Below, piece after piece: positions 1 to 7,907 of a DNA stretch of 10,166 bases. This DNA comes from Sandaracinaceae bacterium (lineage in GTDB: Bacteria; Myxococcota_A; Polyangia; Polyangiales; Houyiibacteriaceae). The position numbers and the translations under genes are program-made. Within the stretch, counting starts at the first letter, position 1, and every line of letters starts with the position of its first letter. The notes beneath the pieces were generated by a model that saw only the letters and a program-made list of their open reading frames with translations, did not search any database and was not told where the DNA came from. The stretch is taken from the NCBI GenBank assembly GCA_012514415.1, contig JAAZAH010000402.1, positions 1 to 10,166 on the forward strand, written 5' to 3'.

Positions 1-990
1 CCTCCCATCAAACGAGCGCGCATCACCGATTCGCTTTACCAGATCGTCCAAGGAAGACGGCGACGTTTTGCGTCAGGCGCGATCCATGCGCTCACTGTTT
101 CCCGCGATGCAGGCGCGACCGAGCATCTTTACGCGGCGCTCAGTGGCCGTGATGCTTCGCTTCGAGCGCAGATCCTCCGCGGCCTTCGCAATAAGCGCGG
201 GGAGCGAACACGCGCGATCGTCCTCGAGATCCTCCAATCAGAGGAGACGGCTCTCGTCCAGGCTGCGGGACTCTTTGCACTCGGCGCCCTTGGGCAGCGC
301 TCGGATCGAAGGCTCGTAGAGCATGCGCTCTCTCATGGACCGCTGCGCGCACGAGAGGCTGCGAGCCATGCGCTCATCGAATTTGCGGAGCGGGGGATTC
401 TCAGCGCCGAAGACGCGGCCCGTATCTGTGAGCGTGGCGCCACGGCTTCCCCTCTTGCCGAAATCAATCTCTTTCTCCTCAGCGAGCGACTCGGTGTGCG
501 TTGCTCGCGCTTCGAAGCCCCCGAAGCCGTCCTTGAGCGCGCCCATCGCGGTCGCTCATCCGATCGCCCCAATGAGCTCATGAGATTCGCCGCCGGGGCG
601 CTCCTCATCGAACGTCTCCAGCAGCTGCCCGAGTCAAGTTCACCAGCGCGGGCCGCACAAAGAGAGAAAGTGATGGCCGTGCTCCGACGCTGCGCGCGAA
701 GCGAAATTGTTCCGAGCATCGCGCGCCTCTGTAAGAGCGCCGAACGCGGATACGGGGAAGCTCGAGGCGCCCACTTTGGGGAAAGAGGACATGTCGAAAT
801 TCGTGCCGCCCGGGACACAAAAGGCTCCATGATGGGCGCGCACCTCCATGATTGGGTGGTCATCGTCCAGTTCGCCGATGGAAGACTCTTACCCGCTCAA
901 ACCGATCCGCGCGGCGAGCTCTTCCTCCAACTCGTCCCATCGGGCATGGTCCGTCTCCTCGATACCGCCTCTGTCCGCCCGCTGCCGTGA
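1..990 (+). CDS. HEAT-like helical repeat protein, C-terminal part (5' end outside window)
   Basis: The reading frame is open from the first base to a TGA at 988-990, giving 329 codons with no start visible, so the gene is cut by the window edge. I do not recognise a specific family. Residues 1 to about 250 are Ala/Leu/Arg/Glu-rich and read as paired amphipathic helices, for example around residues 81-130 (VQAAGLFALGALG, then REAASHALIEFAERG), which resembles HEAT-type repeats. The last 50 or so residues switch to a beta-rich pattern (WVVIVQFADGRLL, then GELFLQLVPSG), resembling the small beta-sandwich or carboxypeptidase-regulatory-like tails seen on many bacterial proteins. No catalytic motif is visible. 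Its stop overlaps the start of the downstream Omp85 gene (GTGA), so the two are probably co-translated. That hints at an envelope-related or accessory role, but function is unknown. The frame is well supported; the HEAT assignment is only a pattern reading. Confidence 0.65.
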   Translation, partial: PPIKRARITDSLYQIVQGRRRRFASGAIHALTVSRDAGATEHLYAALSGRDASLRAQILRGLRNKRGERTRAIVLEILQSEETALVQAAGLFALGALGQRSDRRLVEHALSHGPLRAREAASHALIEFAERGILSAEDAARICERGATASPLAEINLFLLSERLGVRCSRFEAPEAVLERAHRGRSSDRPNELMRFAAGALLIERLQQLPESSSPARAAQREKVMAVLRRCARSEIVPSIARLCKSAERGYGEARGAHFGERGHVEIRAARDTKGSMMGAHLHDWVVIVQFADGRLLPAQTDPRGELFLQLVPSGMVRLLDTASVRPLP

Positions 991-3224
991 GCTCCTCGTC
1001 CACCTCCCCACGAAATGCCCCCCGCATGGCGGCCGCCCTGAGCATCCTTCTTCTCGGCGCCGGTTTCTTCACGCTCGGCGGTTGTCAGAGGATCCCGGAG
1101 GAGAGCTACGGAGTCGAACGCGTACGCATCCTTGGCGCCAAACAAATCGACGAGCTCGCCATCGCTGCGTGTCTCGCCACCAAAGAACGCCGCCGCGTCG
1201 GTTTCGGCATCGGGACACCCATGGGGCTCGACTGCGGAAAACCTCCCTTCGACGGTTCGCGAATTCCCGTTCGCCTCTGGTACTCGCCCTTCGACCCTTG
1301 GCCGGTCTTCGATCAGCACGTTTTTCAGCGCGATCTCGAACGCATCGAACGCTTTTATCGCGCGCGCGGGTTCTACGACGCCAAGGTGATGAGTTCACGC
1401 GTCCTGCCCGCGGCCGCCGCTGAGAGTGATCGCTTCGATGCCGAGGCCCCCCCCTGCGAAGACGCGAAGAAAAAAAGAGGATGCCCCGCTCGCGTCGAGA
1501 TTCGCGTAAGTGAGGGCGAGCCCGTCTTGGTTGAGAGCATCGACCTCGATGGCGGGGACCGTCTCGGGGACGATATAAAAAAGAGGGTGAGAAGACGGGC
1601 ACGCCTCCAGATTGGGAAGCGCTTTGACGAAGCGTTCTATGAAGCGCTCAAAGAAGACCTCCGCGATGAATTGAGGCGCGAGGGCTATGCCTGCGCATCC
1701 GTCTCGGGCAGCGTCCGCCTCGATCCTGAAGCGCGCGCGGCCGCCGTTTCGGTCGCGGCCGATCGCGGACCACTCAGCCGAATCGCCACCATCGCCATCG
1801 AGATCGACGGAGAGTCCCGTTTCGAGATCCCGACAAAAACCATCCGTGCCGCCGCCGACCTGAAGATCGGCAACCGGTACAGCCCCCGCGACCTCGCGGA
1901 CGCCCAACAATCGGTGTACGCGCTCGGAGGTTTCTCATCCGTCGAGGTCATCGCCGATCCACGCCGCGATGAGTCGAAAAAGTGCAGCGGCGAGATCGAC
2001 GTGACGATCAAGGTCCGTCCCGGACGGGTCTTTCATTATGGCGTCGGAGGAGGAGTCCAGAGCGGCACGTTTCACGATCAAGGGACCACGGACGTTTCTC
2101 AATGGGACATCCACCTCCTTGCGTTCGTCGAACATCGGAACTTCCTCGGCGGACTCAGGCGTCTGCGGATCGAAGAGCGCCCCAAGATTGTTTTCCAAGA
2201 TCTCTTCCCCATTCCCCGCGATATCGCCCCCGGCAACGATCTCCGGATCGAGTTCAGACAGCCGGCATTTCTCGAAGCGCGAACGACGCTGACGATGGGG
2301 AGCCGCTGGGATGTCGGGCCCGATCCGATCCAGCGTTCGGTCTACCGACACGAGCTCGATACGTTCGCGATGGTCTCGCGATCGTTTTTGAGCGGGCGCC
2401 TTCTCGTCCAAGCGGGGCTCCGGAGCAATCTTTATCGGGTGATCGAGCGCTATACGCCCGAGGCGATCCAATATCGGACCTCGCCCTACCATCTGATGCT
2501 CTTCGAGCAGCGAATCCAGCTCGATCTTCGCGACGATGCGAGGAAGACGACGCGGGGTGCGTTCTTTCAACTCGGCCTTCAGGAGGCGGGATTCATCCTC
2601 CCCTCCTCATGGGATTATATTCGGCTTACGCCCGAGGCCCGCGGCTATATTCCGCTTCCGCTCGGGCTCGTCCTCGCCGGGAAATTTGGTCTCGGCATGA
2701 CCTTCATCCGTCGCGCCGACGATTCGCTCGATCCGGCGAGCTACCATCTGGGTCCCACGGGATACCGCCTCCGCGGAGGGGGTCCGACGAGTCATCGGGG
2801 TTTTCTCCCCGGAACGCTCGGCGAGCGCAGCGAGCACATCCCGGGCGCCTCACCCAACCACGTCTATTTGGACATCGACGGAGGAACTCGAAGGTGGGAG
2901 GCGAGTATCGAGCTTCGCTCACAGATCACACGCGATCTCGGCATTGTGATCTTCTCGGATATGGGCGATGTGAGCCGTCCCGTCTACGATCCGCGGACCG
3001 AACGCGTGGAGGAAGCGCGTTTTCGCTTCGATCGCATTCACCTCGCGGTCGGCATCGGCTTCCGATACTTCACGCTCGTCGGCCCAATCCGCCTCGATCT
3101 CGGAATCCTCGTCCCCGGAGCGCAGATCGTGGGGGAGCCTGACGGGCACCTCCCGAACGCGCTTCATCTTCGTAACCTTCGCGTACCCGGAACTCTGATC
3201 CTCTCTCTTGGGGAGGCGTTCTGA
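987..3224 (+). CDS. tamA: TamA/BamA-type Omp85 outer-membrane protein with lipoprotein signal (TamL-like)
   Basis: This is an Omp85-superfamily protein of about 745 residues, expected in the outer membrane as the barrel partner of TamB. I chose the GTG at 987: it overlaps the previous stop by 4 bases and gives the signal peptide its arginines (R9, R13). The ATG at 1026 would leave a hydrophobic segment with no positive charge. Residues 15-33 form a hydrophobic stretch ending in LGGC, a type II lipobox with lipidation at Cys33; the next residue is Gln, compatible with outer-membrane sorting. POTRA-like units cover about 41-178, 180-260 and 263-345 (G-Y/F motifs at GFYDAKV, REGYACASV, LGGFSSVEV). 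The barrel runs from about 348 to 745, has HRGF at 603-606 at the position of the conserved loop-6 VRGF/Y motif, and ends in Phe, as outer-membrane proteins do. The immediately following tamB-like gene supports TamA over BamA. No Shine-Dalgarno is evident, so translational coupling is likely. Confidence 0.87.
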   Translation: MSSSSTSPRNAPRMAAALSILLLGAGFFTLGGCQRIPEESYGVERVRILGAKQIDELAIAACLATKERRRVGFGIGTPMGLDCGKPPFDGSRIPVRLWYSPFDPWPVFDQHVFQRDLERIERFYRARGFYDAKVMSSRVLPAAAAESDRFDAEAPPCEDAKKKRGCPARVEIRVSEGEPVLVESIDLDGGDRLGDDIKKRVRRRARLQIGKRFDEAFYEALKEDLRDELRREGYACASVSGSVRLDPEARAAAVSVAADRGPLSRIATIAIEIDGESRFEIPTKTIRAAADLKIGNRYSPRDLADAQQSVYALGGFSSVEVIADPRRDESKKCSGEIDVTIKVRPGRVFHYGVGGGVQSGTFHDQGTTDVSQWDIHLLAFVEHRNFLGGLRRLRIEERPKIVFQDLFPIPRDIAPGNDLRIEFRQPAFLEARTTLTMGSRWDVGPDPIQRSVYRHELDTFAMVSRSFLSGRLLVQAGLRSNLYRVIERYTPEAIQYRTSPYHLMLFEQRIQLDLRDDARKTTRGAFFQLGLQEAGFILPSSWDYIRLTPEARGYIPLPLGLVLAGKFGLGMTFIRRADDSLDPASYHLGPTGYRLRGGGPTSHRGFLPGTLGERSEHIPGASPNHVYLDIDGGTRRWEASIELRSQITRDLGIVIFSDMGDVSRPVYDPRTERVEEARFRFDRIHLAVGIGFRYFTLVGPIRLDLGILVPGAQIVGEPDGHLPNALHLRNLRVPGTLILSLGEAF
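3210..3216 (+). promoter_or_regulatory. Shine-Dalgarno of the tamB-like gene, inside the tamA-like gene
   Basis: GGGGAGG lies 7 bases upstream of the ATG at 3224 and is read in the other frame as part of the C-terminal LGEAF codons of the Omp85 gene. With the TGATG stop/start overlap it fixes the tamB start and points to translational coupling between the two genes. Confidence 0.75.
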
Positions 3225-6200
3225 TGACGCGTGTCCTCCGGTATCCGCGGCTTCGACGGTGGGCAAGGTTGAGCGTCTTCGTGTCGCTCCTCATCGGTGC
3301 GATGCTGCTCGGCGCGCACCTCTTTGTTCACTCCAAGCGCGGGGAGGAGTTCCTCGCGCATCAGCTCGCGAAGGGCATCAGCTCGCTTATTCCCGGCGAG
3401 CTATTGATCGAAGATCTTGAGTTTCGCTCGTATTTTGAGGTTGAACTGCGCGGCGCCCGCCTCCTCGATCTCGAAGGGCGAATCGTCGTGGAGGGTGATT
3501 CATTGATCGTTGCGATCGAACCCTCGCGCCTCATGCGCGGGGAGCTCTCGATTCCTTTCGCGCACCTCGACGGTGGAAAACTCTGGCTTTATGAGGGGGA
3601 AGACGGTCTTCCAAGCTTCCTCTCGGCGCTCATCACTGAAAGCGATGAAGGCGAAGCGGGGCTCCGTACCACCGTGCCCTCCATCGCGATCCGCGATGTG
3701 AGCGTTGAAGGTTCACTCGGGGGGATCGACGGCATCGCGCTCAGCTCCGTAAACCTCGACGCCTCGATCCACGATCACGAAGCTTTCCTCCTCGAAATCT
3801 CATCCATTGGGGGAATTGTCACCGGACCGCTCGAATCCGCGCTCACGATTCACTCGGGGCGCGCCGTCGTGAGCGGCGATAGCGCGCTGGGAAGCCAAAT
3901 CGAACTCGAGGTTGGCGATGAGTCCCGCAGCTTGGTCGCGCTCGAACTCCATTCGAGCGAGGTGGGCGGTGACGAGCACCTTGAACTCCGCGCTCGTATT
4001 CTTGATCTCCCCCTCGAACTCTTCGCCGCGCTCGGACTCATCCCTCAGGAACTCTTTGAGGGAAGCCTTCGCGGTGAAATCTCGCTTACTGGCCCACCTT
4101 CCTCGCTTGAGCTGAGTGGCTCGGTGGCACATGAGGCGGGCACGCTCGAGCTCCGCGGCACGATCGACGAACCCGTCACGCTCGGGATCAAGAGCGACCG
4201 TATTGAGGCCGCAAAGCTCCTCGCCGACCTCCCCGACATCACCACGGCTCTCGACATCGAGCTCGAGCTTCCGAACGATGGAGCGCCCCGCGTCAAGGCG
4301 TCCATCGGCGAGTTTGGATTGGGCGACCTCCGTATCCCGGCCACTCAGACCGAACTCACACTGACCGATGAGCATATCGTCGTCGAAAAAAGCGTAGCGA
4401 CGCTTCGCCATGGGCACATCGAGGGACGAGGAACCATCGATTTTGGCGGTAAGCTCGATCTCCGCGTCGACGCCGACCTTCCGAGCACCCAAGCCTTTGC
4501 GGAACTCGGCCTCCCACTCGAGGGAGCAGTCGCCGGAAGTTCGATCTCCCTCCACCTCCACGGCGACGCGAACGATCCCGAGCTCGACACCACCGCCATC
4601 ATTGCACCCCTTGTTTACGGCCCCGTCTACGTGAGGCGCCTCTCGCTCTCCGGACGCATCGATCGACTGCTCGAGGATCCCAACCTCCGCATCGGTCTAA
4701 GGGCCCAGGGCATCCGCATCTTCGATGAGCCAATGGCCGATCTCAGGCTCACCCTTCGGGGCGCAGGCGGCTCGTATCACGCCAGCGGCGAGGTGCTCGA
4801 CGGGAGCGGCGGGATCGCCGAAGGACGCTTCGACCTCGGGCGCGAATTCCGACTTCATCACGCTACCCTTTCTGGAGGAGAGTTTCGCCTCAACGCGCGC
4901 GGCGTCCGCGTCGCTCCATTGAAGACCACCATCGATTTCCTTCGCATCGAGCATGGCGAAGGACTCCTCGATATCCGAGGGACCCTGAGTGAAGTGGAGC
5001 CCGGAGAGCTTCAAGCGAACCTTTCCAATATCACGCTCGCGGACATTCGACAGTTCGTCGAGCTTCCCTTCCCTGCCCTCGACGGCTTCATCAGCGTCGA
5101 CGCCCGCATCGAGGGCGCGCTCCGGGAAAACCCTCAGATCCTCGCGCAAGGAGCCCTCTTCGATGTCAGTGGCGGAGGCCTCGATGGCGCGATCGCGACC
5201 TTCTTCTATCGGCATGATCAAGGGCAATCGCTTGGCCAGTCACAGGTCGACCTTGGCGAGAAGGGGCTCGGAGAGCTCGGGCTGAGCGCTTATATCGATC
5301 TCACGGAGCGCGATGTCGAGAAGATGCTCTCCGAGGCGTATCTCGATGTTTTCCTCAACGTCCACGGCTTCGACTTCTCGCTCCTCCATCAAACGCTCGA
5401 TCCGCATCTTCCCGAAGAACTCCGCGGGATCGAGGCGCACCTCGACGCCGACATCGAGCTGGTCGGCATGCTCGACGCCCTCGATCTCCGCGCTTCCATC
5501 TCCTCGGAGGCCATTCGGATCCCGGGTCAGCCGACGCTGGGGGCGAAGCTCACGATCGAAAACCAATACGGCTCCTTCGTCAGCCGCCTCAGCTTGAATG
5601 ACGATCGCGGCGAGCTCGGTTACATCGAAGGCAGCACGCTTGGCAACCAGCTCTCTCTGCTGCGCGATCCATCCACCGCCTTCGAATATCTAAACTACGC
5701 GCCTTGGACGCTCAGCGTGCAGCTGAACGAAAGACCCATCGCAGATTATCCAAGCCTCTGGAAGGAGATCGTCCCCGAAACCTTCCACGAGATTGCCGCC
5801 ACCTTCCGACTGGAAGCCAAGGGTGGCGTGCTCGAGCCGGTCATCGAAGGCAATGGGATGCTCAGCCTTCCGCCCAGCTCAGAGCTCGATTGTAAGATCC
5901 CTCAGCACGCTTCTCTTCCCTTCCGTTTTTCGATCCGCGACGGAGAGGGAGCGCTCGATGGAGAATTTCTTCTTGGGACACGCGCCTACGGTGAGCTCCA
6001 TGCGCGCGCCCCCCTCCCGCTCGGATTGATCTTGGAGACAGGCGATGTCGATGCCGTCCCCATCGATGCATCCATCGTGCTCCGGCGGCTCCGTGCGGAG
6101 ACTCTCCCCTTCCTCTGTGAGCAACTAACCGGCGTCATCGACGCTGAAATCCGCGCGCACGATCTGATGGGCGCAGCTCCACGGGCGGAAGCACTCTTTC

Positions 6201-7774
6201 ATTCGGGCGCGCTCCGGATTCGTTCGTCACGCATCTCCGGTCGGGGCGGCGGCGCAGAATCCGCGCCGCTAAGCGTCGCAGGGACCGTCAAGATCGATCA
6301 AGCCGGAAGTGACGTCGATCTCATCGTCCGTGCCGCTCGAACCGATCGGATTCGCGCCCAAGGACGCACACCTCTTCGACTCATCCCGCGGGGCCTCGCC
6401 GAATTCCCAGAACATGAAGAGCTCCATCTCTCGGTCGCGCTCGAGCACGCTCCCCTCGCCGTCCCGCTCGCCTTCACCAACGCTCTCTCAAGCGTCGAAG
6501 GCTACGCCGATGGATGGGGCGTGCTCCGCGGGACGCTTCAAGCGCCCACTTACCACGCCGAGCTCTCGATCGACGAGGCCCGCTTTACCATCGCCTCCCT
6601 CGGCCAGCGCCTTAGCGAAGTGAGCGGCGTCGCAAGCCTTTCTCCAGGCCTTCTCGAGCTCCGTCACCTCGAAGCGAAAGACGGTCGCGGCCGAGTCCAG
6701 CTCTACGGCGAGCTCTCCCTCGACGGCTTCGAACCCGATCATGCCTCCCTCCACATCGACCTCGCCGAATTTCCGATCCGAAACGAAGGGAGCGTCGTCG
6801 CTTCGATCAGCGGGCGAGGCGAGGTTCGCGCCGAGCTCGACGCCAATCGCGCCGACGCCAGGATGGAGCTACACGACATCGAAGTGAGCATGCCTTCGCT
6901 CTCAGGCCCCTCCGTTCAAGAACTCTCGGCGCATCCCGAGATCGTCATCGTGGGACGCGAGGGCGAGGAGATCGAGGATGGCGAAGGTTACGATCTCACA
7001 CTCCGTATGGATGCGACGCGCGGCTTTGAGGTCGAAGGCCCCGATTTCAGCGCCTCGCTGACTGCCGAGCTCATCGTCGATCTAATTCGTGAGGAGCTTC
7101 GTATCGGCGGAACGGTCACGCTTGAAGAAGGTCGTTTCGCTGTCCTTGGGAAGCCGTTCGAGATCCTCTCCGGCGGCCTCCGCTTCGATCGGGAAGACGA
7201 GACACTCAGCCCGACCATCCTGGTCGAAGCCATCTACTACCTCGATTCGAGGCGAGATAAACACGTCTCTGTCTCCATCGCGGGCACACTCAGCGATCCG
7301 AGCGTGCGCTTCGCAAGCAACGTACCGACCGAAAGCGAAGGCGAGATCATCTCGCTCATCATTACGGGTGATACACGTGGGGCCGGCGATGGGATGGGCC
7401 AGGACGCGGCAGCGGCGGGAAGAGACGCCGCGGATTTCGTCGCTGGGATCGCCTTCGGCGTCGTCAGTCTTAGCCTCCGCGAAGAATTCGGCGGCTTCCT
7501 CCCGATGATCACACTCGAAGGTCAGAATCGCTTTCGCGCGCGCTTCGACGCAGAGCAATTTCTTCCCGACCGCGTGAGGCGAATCATCCAGCGCGCCCGC
7601 ATCGAAGGCTACTTCACCGCGGGGCAGGAGAACGAGCGAGGTCATGTGCGACAATCGGGGCAAGCGCAGGACATTGGCTTCTCCATCGAGCTGGGTTTCC
7701 CGCGCGGGATCGTCGGACGTGGCACCATCTCTCCCCCCAATCGCTGGGCTGCCGATCTCGTTTGGGAGCCTTAG
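3224..7774 (+). CDS. tamB: TamB/AsmA-like inter-membrane bridge protein (DUF490 C-terminus)
   Basis: This 1516-residue protein (E. coli TamB has about 1260) is predicted to be anchored in the inner membrane and to span the periplasm, where TamB-family proteins move phospholipids to the outer membrane or help assemble outer-membrane proteins. The N-terminus is Arg-rich (residues 3-15), followed by one hydrophobic helix at about 16-35 that acts as an uncleaved anchor. An AsmA-like start follows (LAHQLAKGISSLIPG, then IEDLEFRS). The body to about residue 1250 is a long run of short beta strands with G-x-L/I-x-G turns, the pattern of the lipid-binding beta-groove. The C-terminal TamB domain is clear: GTVTLEEGRF at 1296, a FEILSGGLRF segment, AGTLSDPSVRF, and an EGEIISLIITG segment, then an Ala/Gly/Asp-rich helix and a barrel-like end. 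There are only two cysteines (890 and 965). The ATG overlaps the tamA stop by one base. The family is certain; the exact cargo is not. Confidence 0.92.
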   Translation: MTRVLRYPRLRRWARLSVFVSLLIGAMLLGAHLFVHSKRGEEFLAHQLAKGISSLIPGELLIEDLEFRSYFEVELRGARLLDLEGRIVVEGDSLIVAIEPSRLMRGELSIPFAHLDGGKLWLYEGEDGLPSFLSALITESDEGEAGLRTTVPSIAIRDVSVEGSLGGIDGIALSSVNLDASIHDHEAFLLEISSIGGIVTGPLESALTIHSGRAVVSGDSALGSQIELEVGDESRSLVALELHSSEVGGDEHLELRARILDLPLELFAALGLIPQELFEGSLRGEISLTGPPSSLELSGSVAHEAGTLELRGTIDEPVTLGIKSDRIEAAKLLADLPDITTALDIELELPNDGAPRVKASIGEFGLGDLRIPATQTELTLTDEHIVVEKSVATLRHGHIEGRGTIDFGGKLDLRVDADLPSTQAFAELGLPLEGAVAGSSISLHLHGDANDPELDTTAIIAPLVYGPVYVRRLSLSGRIDRLLEDPNLRIGLRAQGIRIFDEPMADLRLTLRGAGGSYHASGEVLDGSGGIAEGRFDLGREFRLHHATLSGGEFRLNARGVRVAPLKTTIDFLRIEHGEGLLDIRGTLSEVEPGELQANLSNITLADIRQFVELPFPALDGFISVDARIEGALRENPQILAQGALFDVSGGGLDGAIATFFYRHDQGQSLGQSQVDLGEKGLGELGLSAYIDLTERDVEKMLSEAYLDVFLNVHGFDFSLLHQTLDPHLPEELRGIEAHLDADIELVGMLDALDLRASISSEAIRIPGQPTLGAKLTIENQYGSFVSRLSLNDDRGELGYIEGSTLGNQLSLLRDPSTAFEYLNYAPWTLSVQLNERPIADYPSLWKEIVPETFHEIAATFRLEAKGGVLEPVIEGNGMLSLPPSSELDCKIPQHASLPFRFSIRDGEGALDGEFLLGTRAYGELHARAPLPLGLILETGDVDAVPIDASIVLRRLRAETLPFLCEQLTGVIDAEIRAHDLMGAAPRAEALFHSGALRIRSSRISGRGGGAESAPLSVAGTVKIDQAGSDVDLIVRAARTDRIRAQGRTPLRLIPRGLAEFPEHEELHLSVALEHAPLAVPLAFTNALSSVEGYADGWGVLRGTLQAPTYHAELSIDEARFTIASLGQRLSEVSGVASLSPGLLELRHLEAKDGRGRVQLYGELSLDGFEPDHASLHIDLAEFPIRNEGSVVASISGRGEVRAELDANRADARMELHDIEVSMPSLSGPSVQELSAHPEIVIVGREGEEIEDGEGYDLTLRMDATRGFEVEGPDFSASLTAELIVDLIREELRIGGTVTLEEGRFAVLGKPFEILSGGLRFDREDETLSPTILVEAIYYLDSRRDKHVSVSIAGTLSDPSVRFASNVPTESEGEIISLIITGDTRGAGDGMGQDAAAAGRDAADFVAGIAFGVVSLSLREEFGGFLPMITLEGQNRFRARFDAEQFLPDRVRRIIQRARIEGYFTAGQENERGHVRQSGQAQDIGFSIELGFPRGIVGRGTISPPNRWAADLVWEP

Positions 7775-7907
7775 GAAAAGGGACAGTGACGCGCATGTGC
7801 CGGAAATTTGTTCTCGCGTGATAGGCTTTTAAACGTGGGCTCGCGTATACCTGCTCAGGGGCGACGGCCTCCGTGGATGTCGAACGCGCCCATTTTCGGT
7901 TGAGACG

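Noticed and set aside
852..986. N-terminal extension of the tamA-like frame upstream of 987
   Set aside because: It lies out of frame inside the 3' end of the preceding gene, is Arg/Pro/Ser-rich with no domain character, and would bury the lipoprotein signal about 70 residues in.
1982..3142. 386-codon plus-strand frame within the tamA-like gene
   Set aside because: It is Arg/Ser/Pro-rich shadow sequence in another frame, with no recognisable motif, while the overlapping Omp85 frame shows family features.
3800..4561. 253-codon open frame on the minus strand within tamB
   Set aside because: It is antisense to a clearly coding gene and its composition mirrors that gene; long antisense frames are expected in GC-rich DNA. 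The same applies to minus-strand frames at 1935-2570 and 7082-7663.
7775..7907. Possible promoter or terminator in the gap between tamB and glmM
   Set aside because: An extended -10-like TGATAGGCT at 7819-7827 lacks a usable -35, and the ACGCG/CGCGT pairing near 7789-7819 has a long loop and no proper T run, so neither is convincing.
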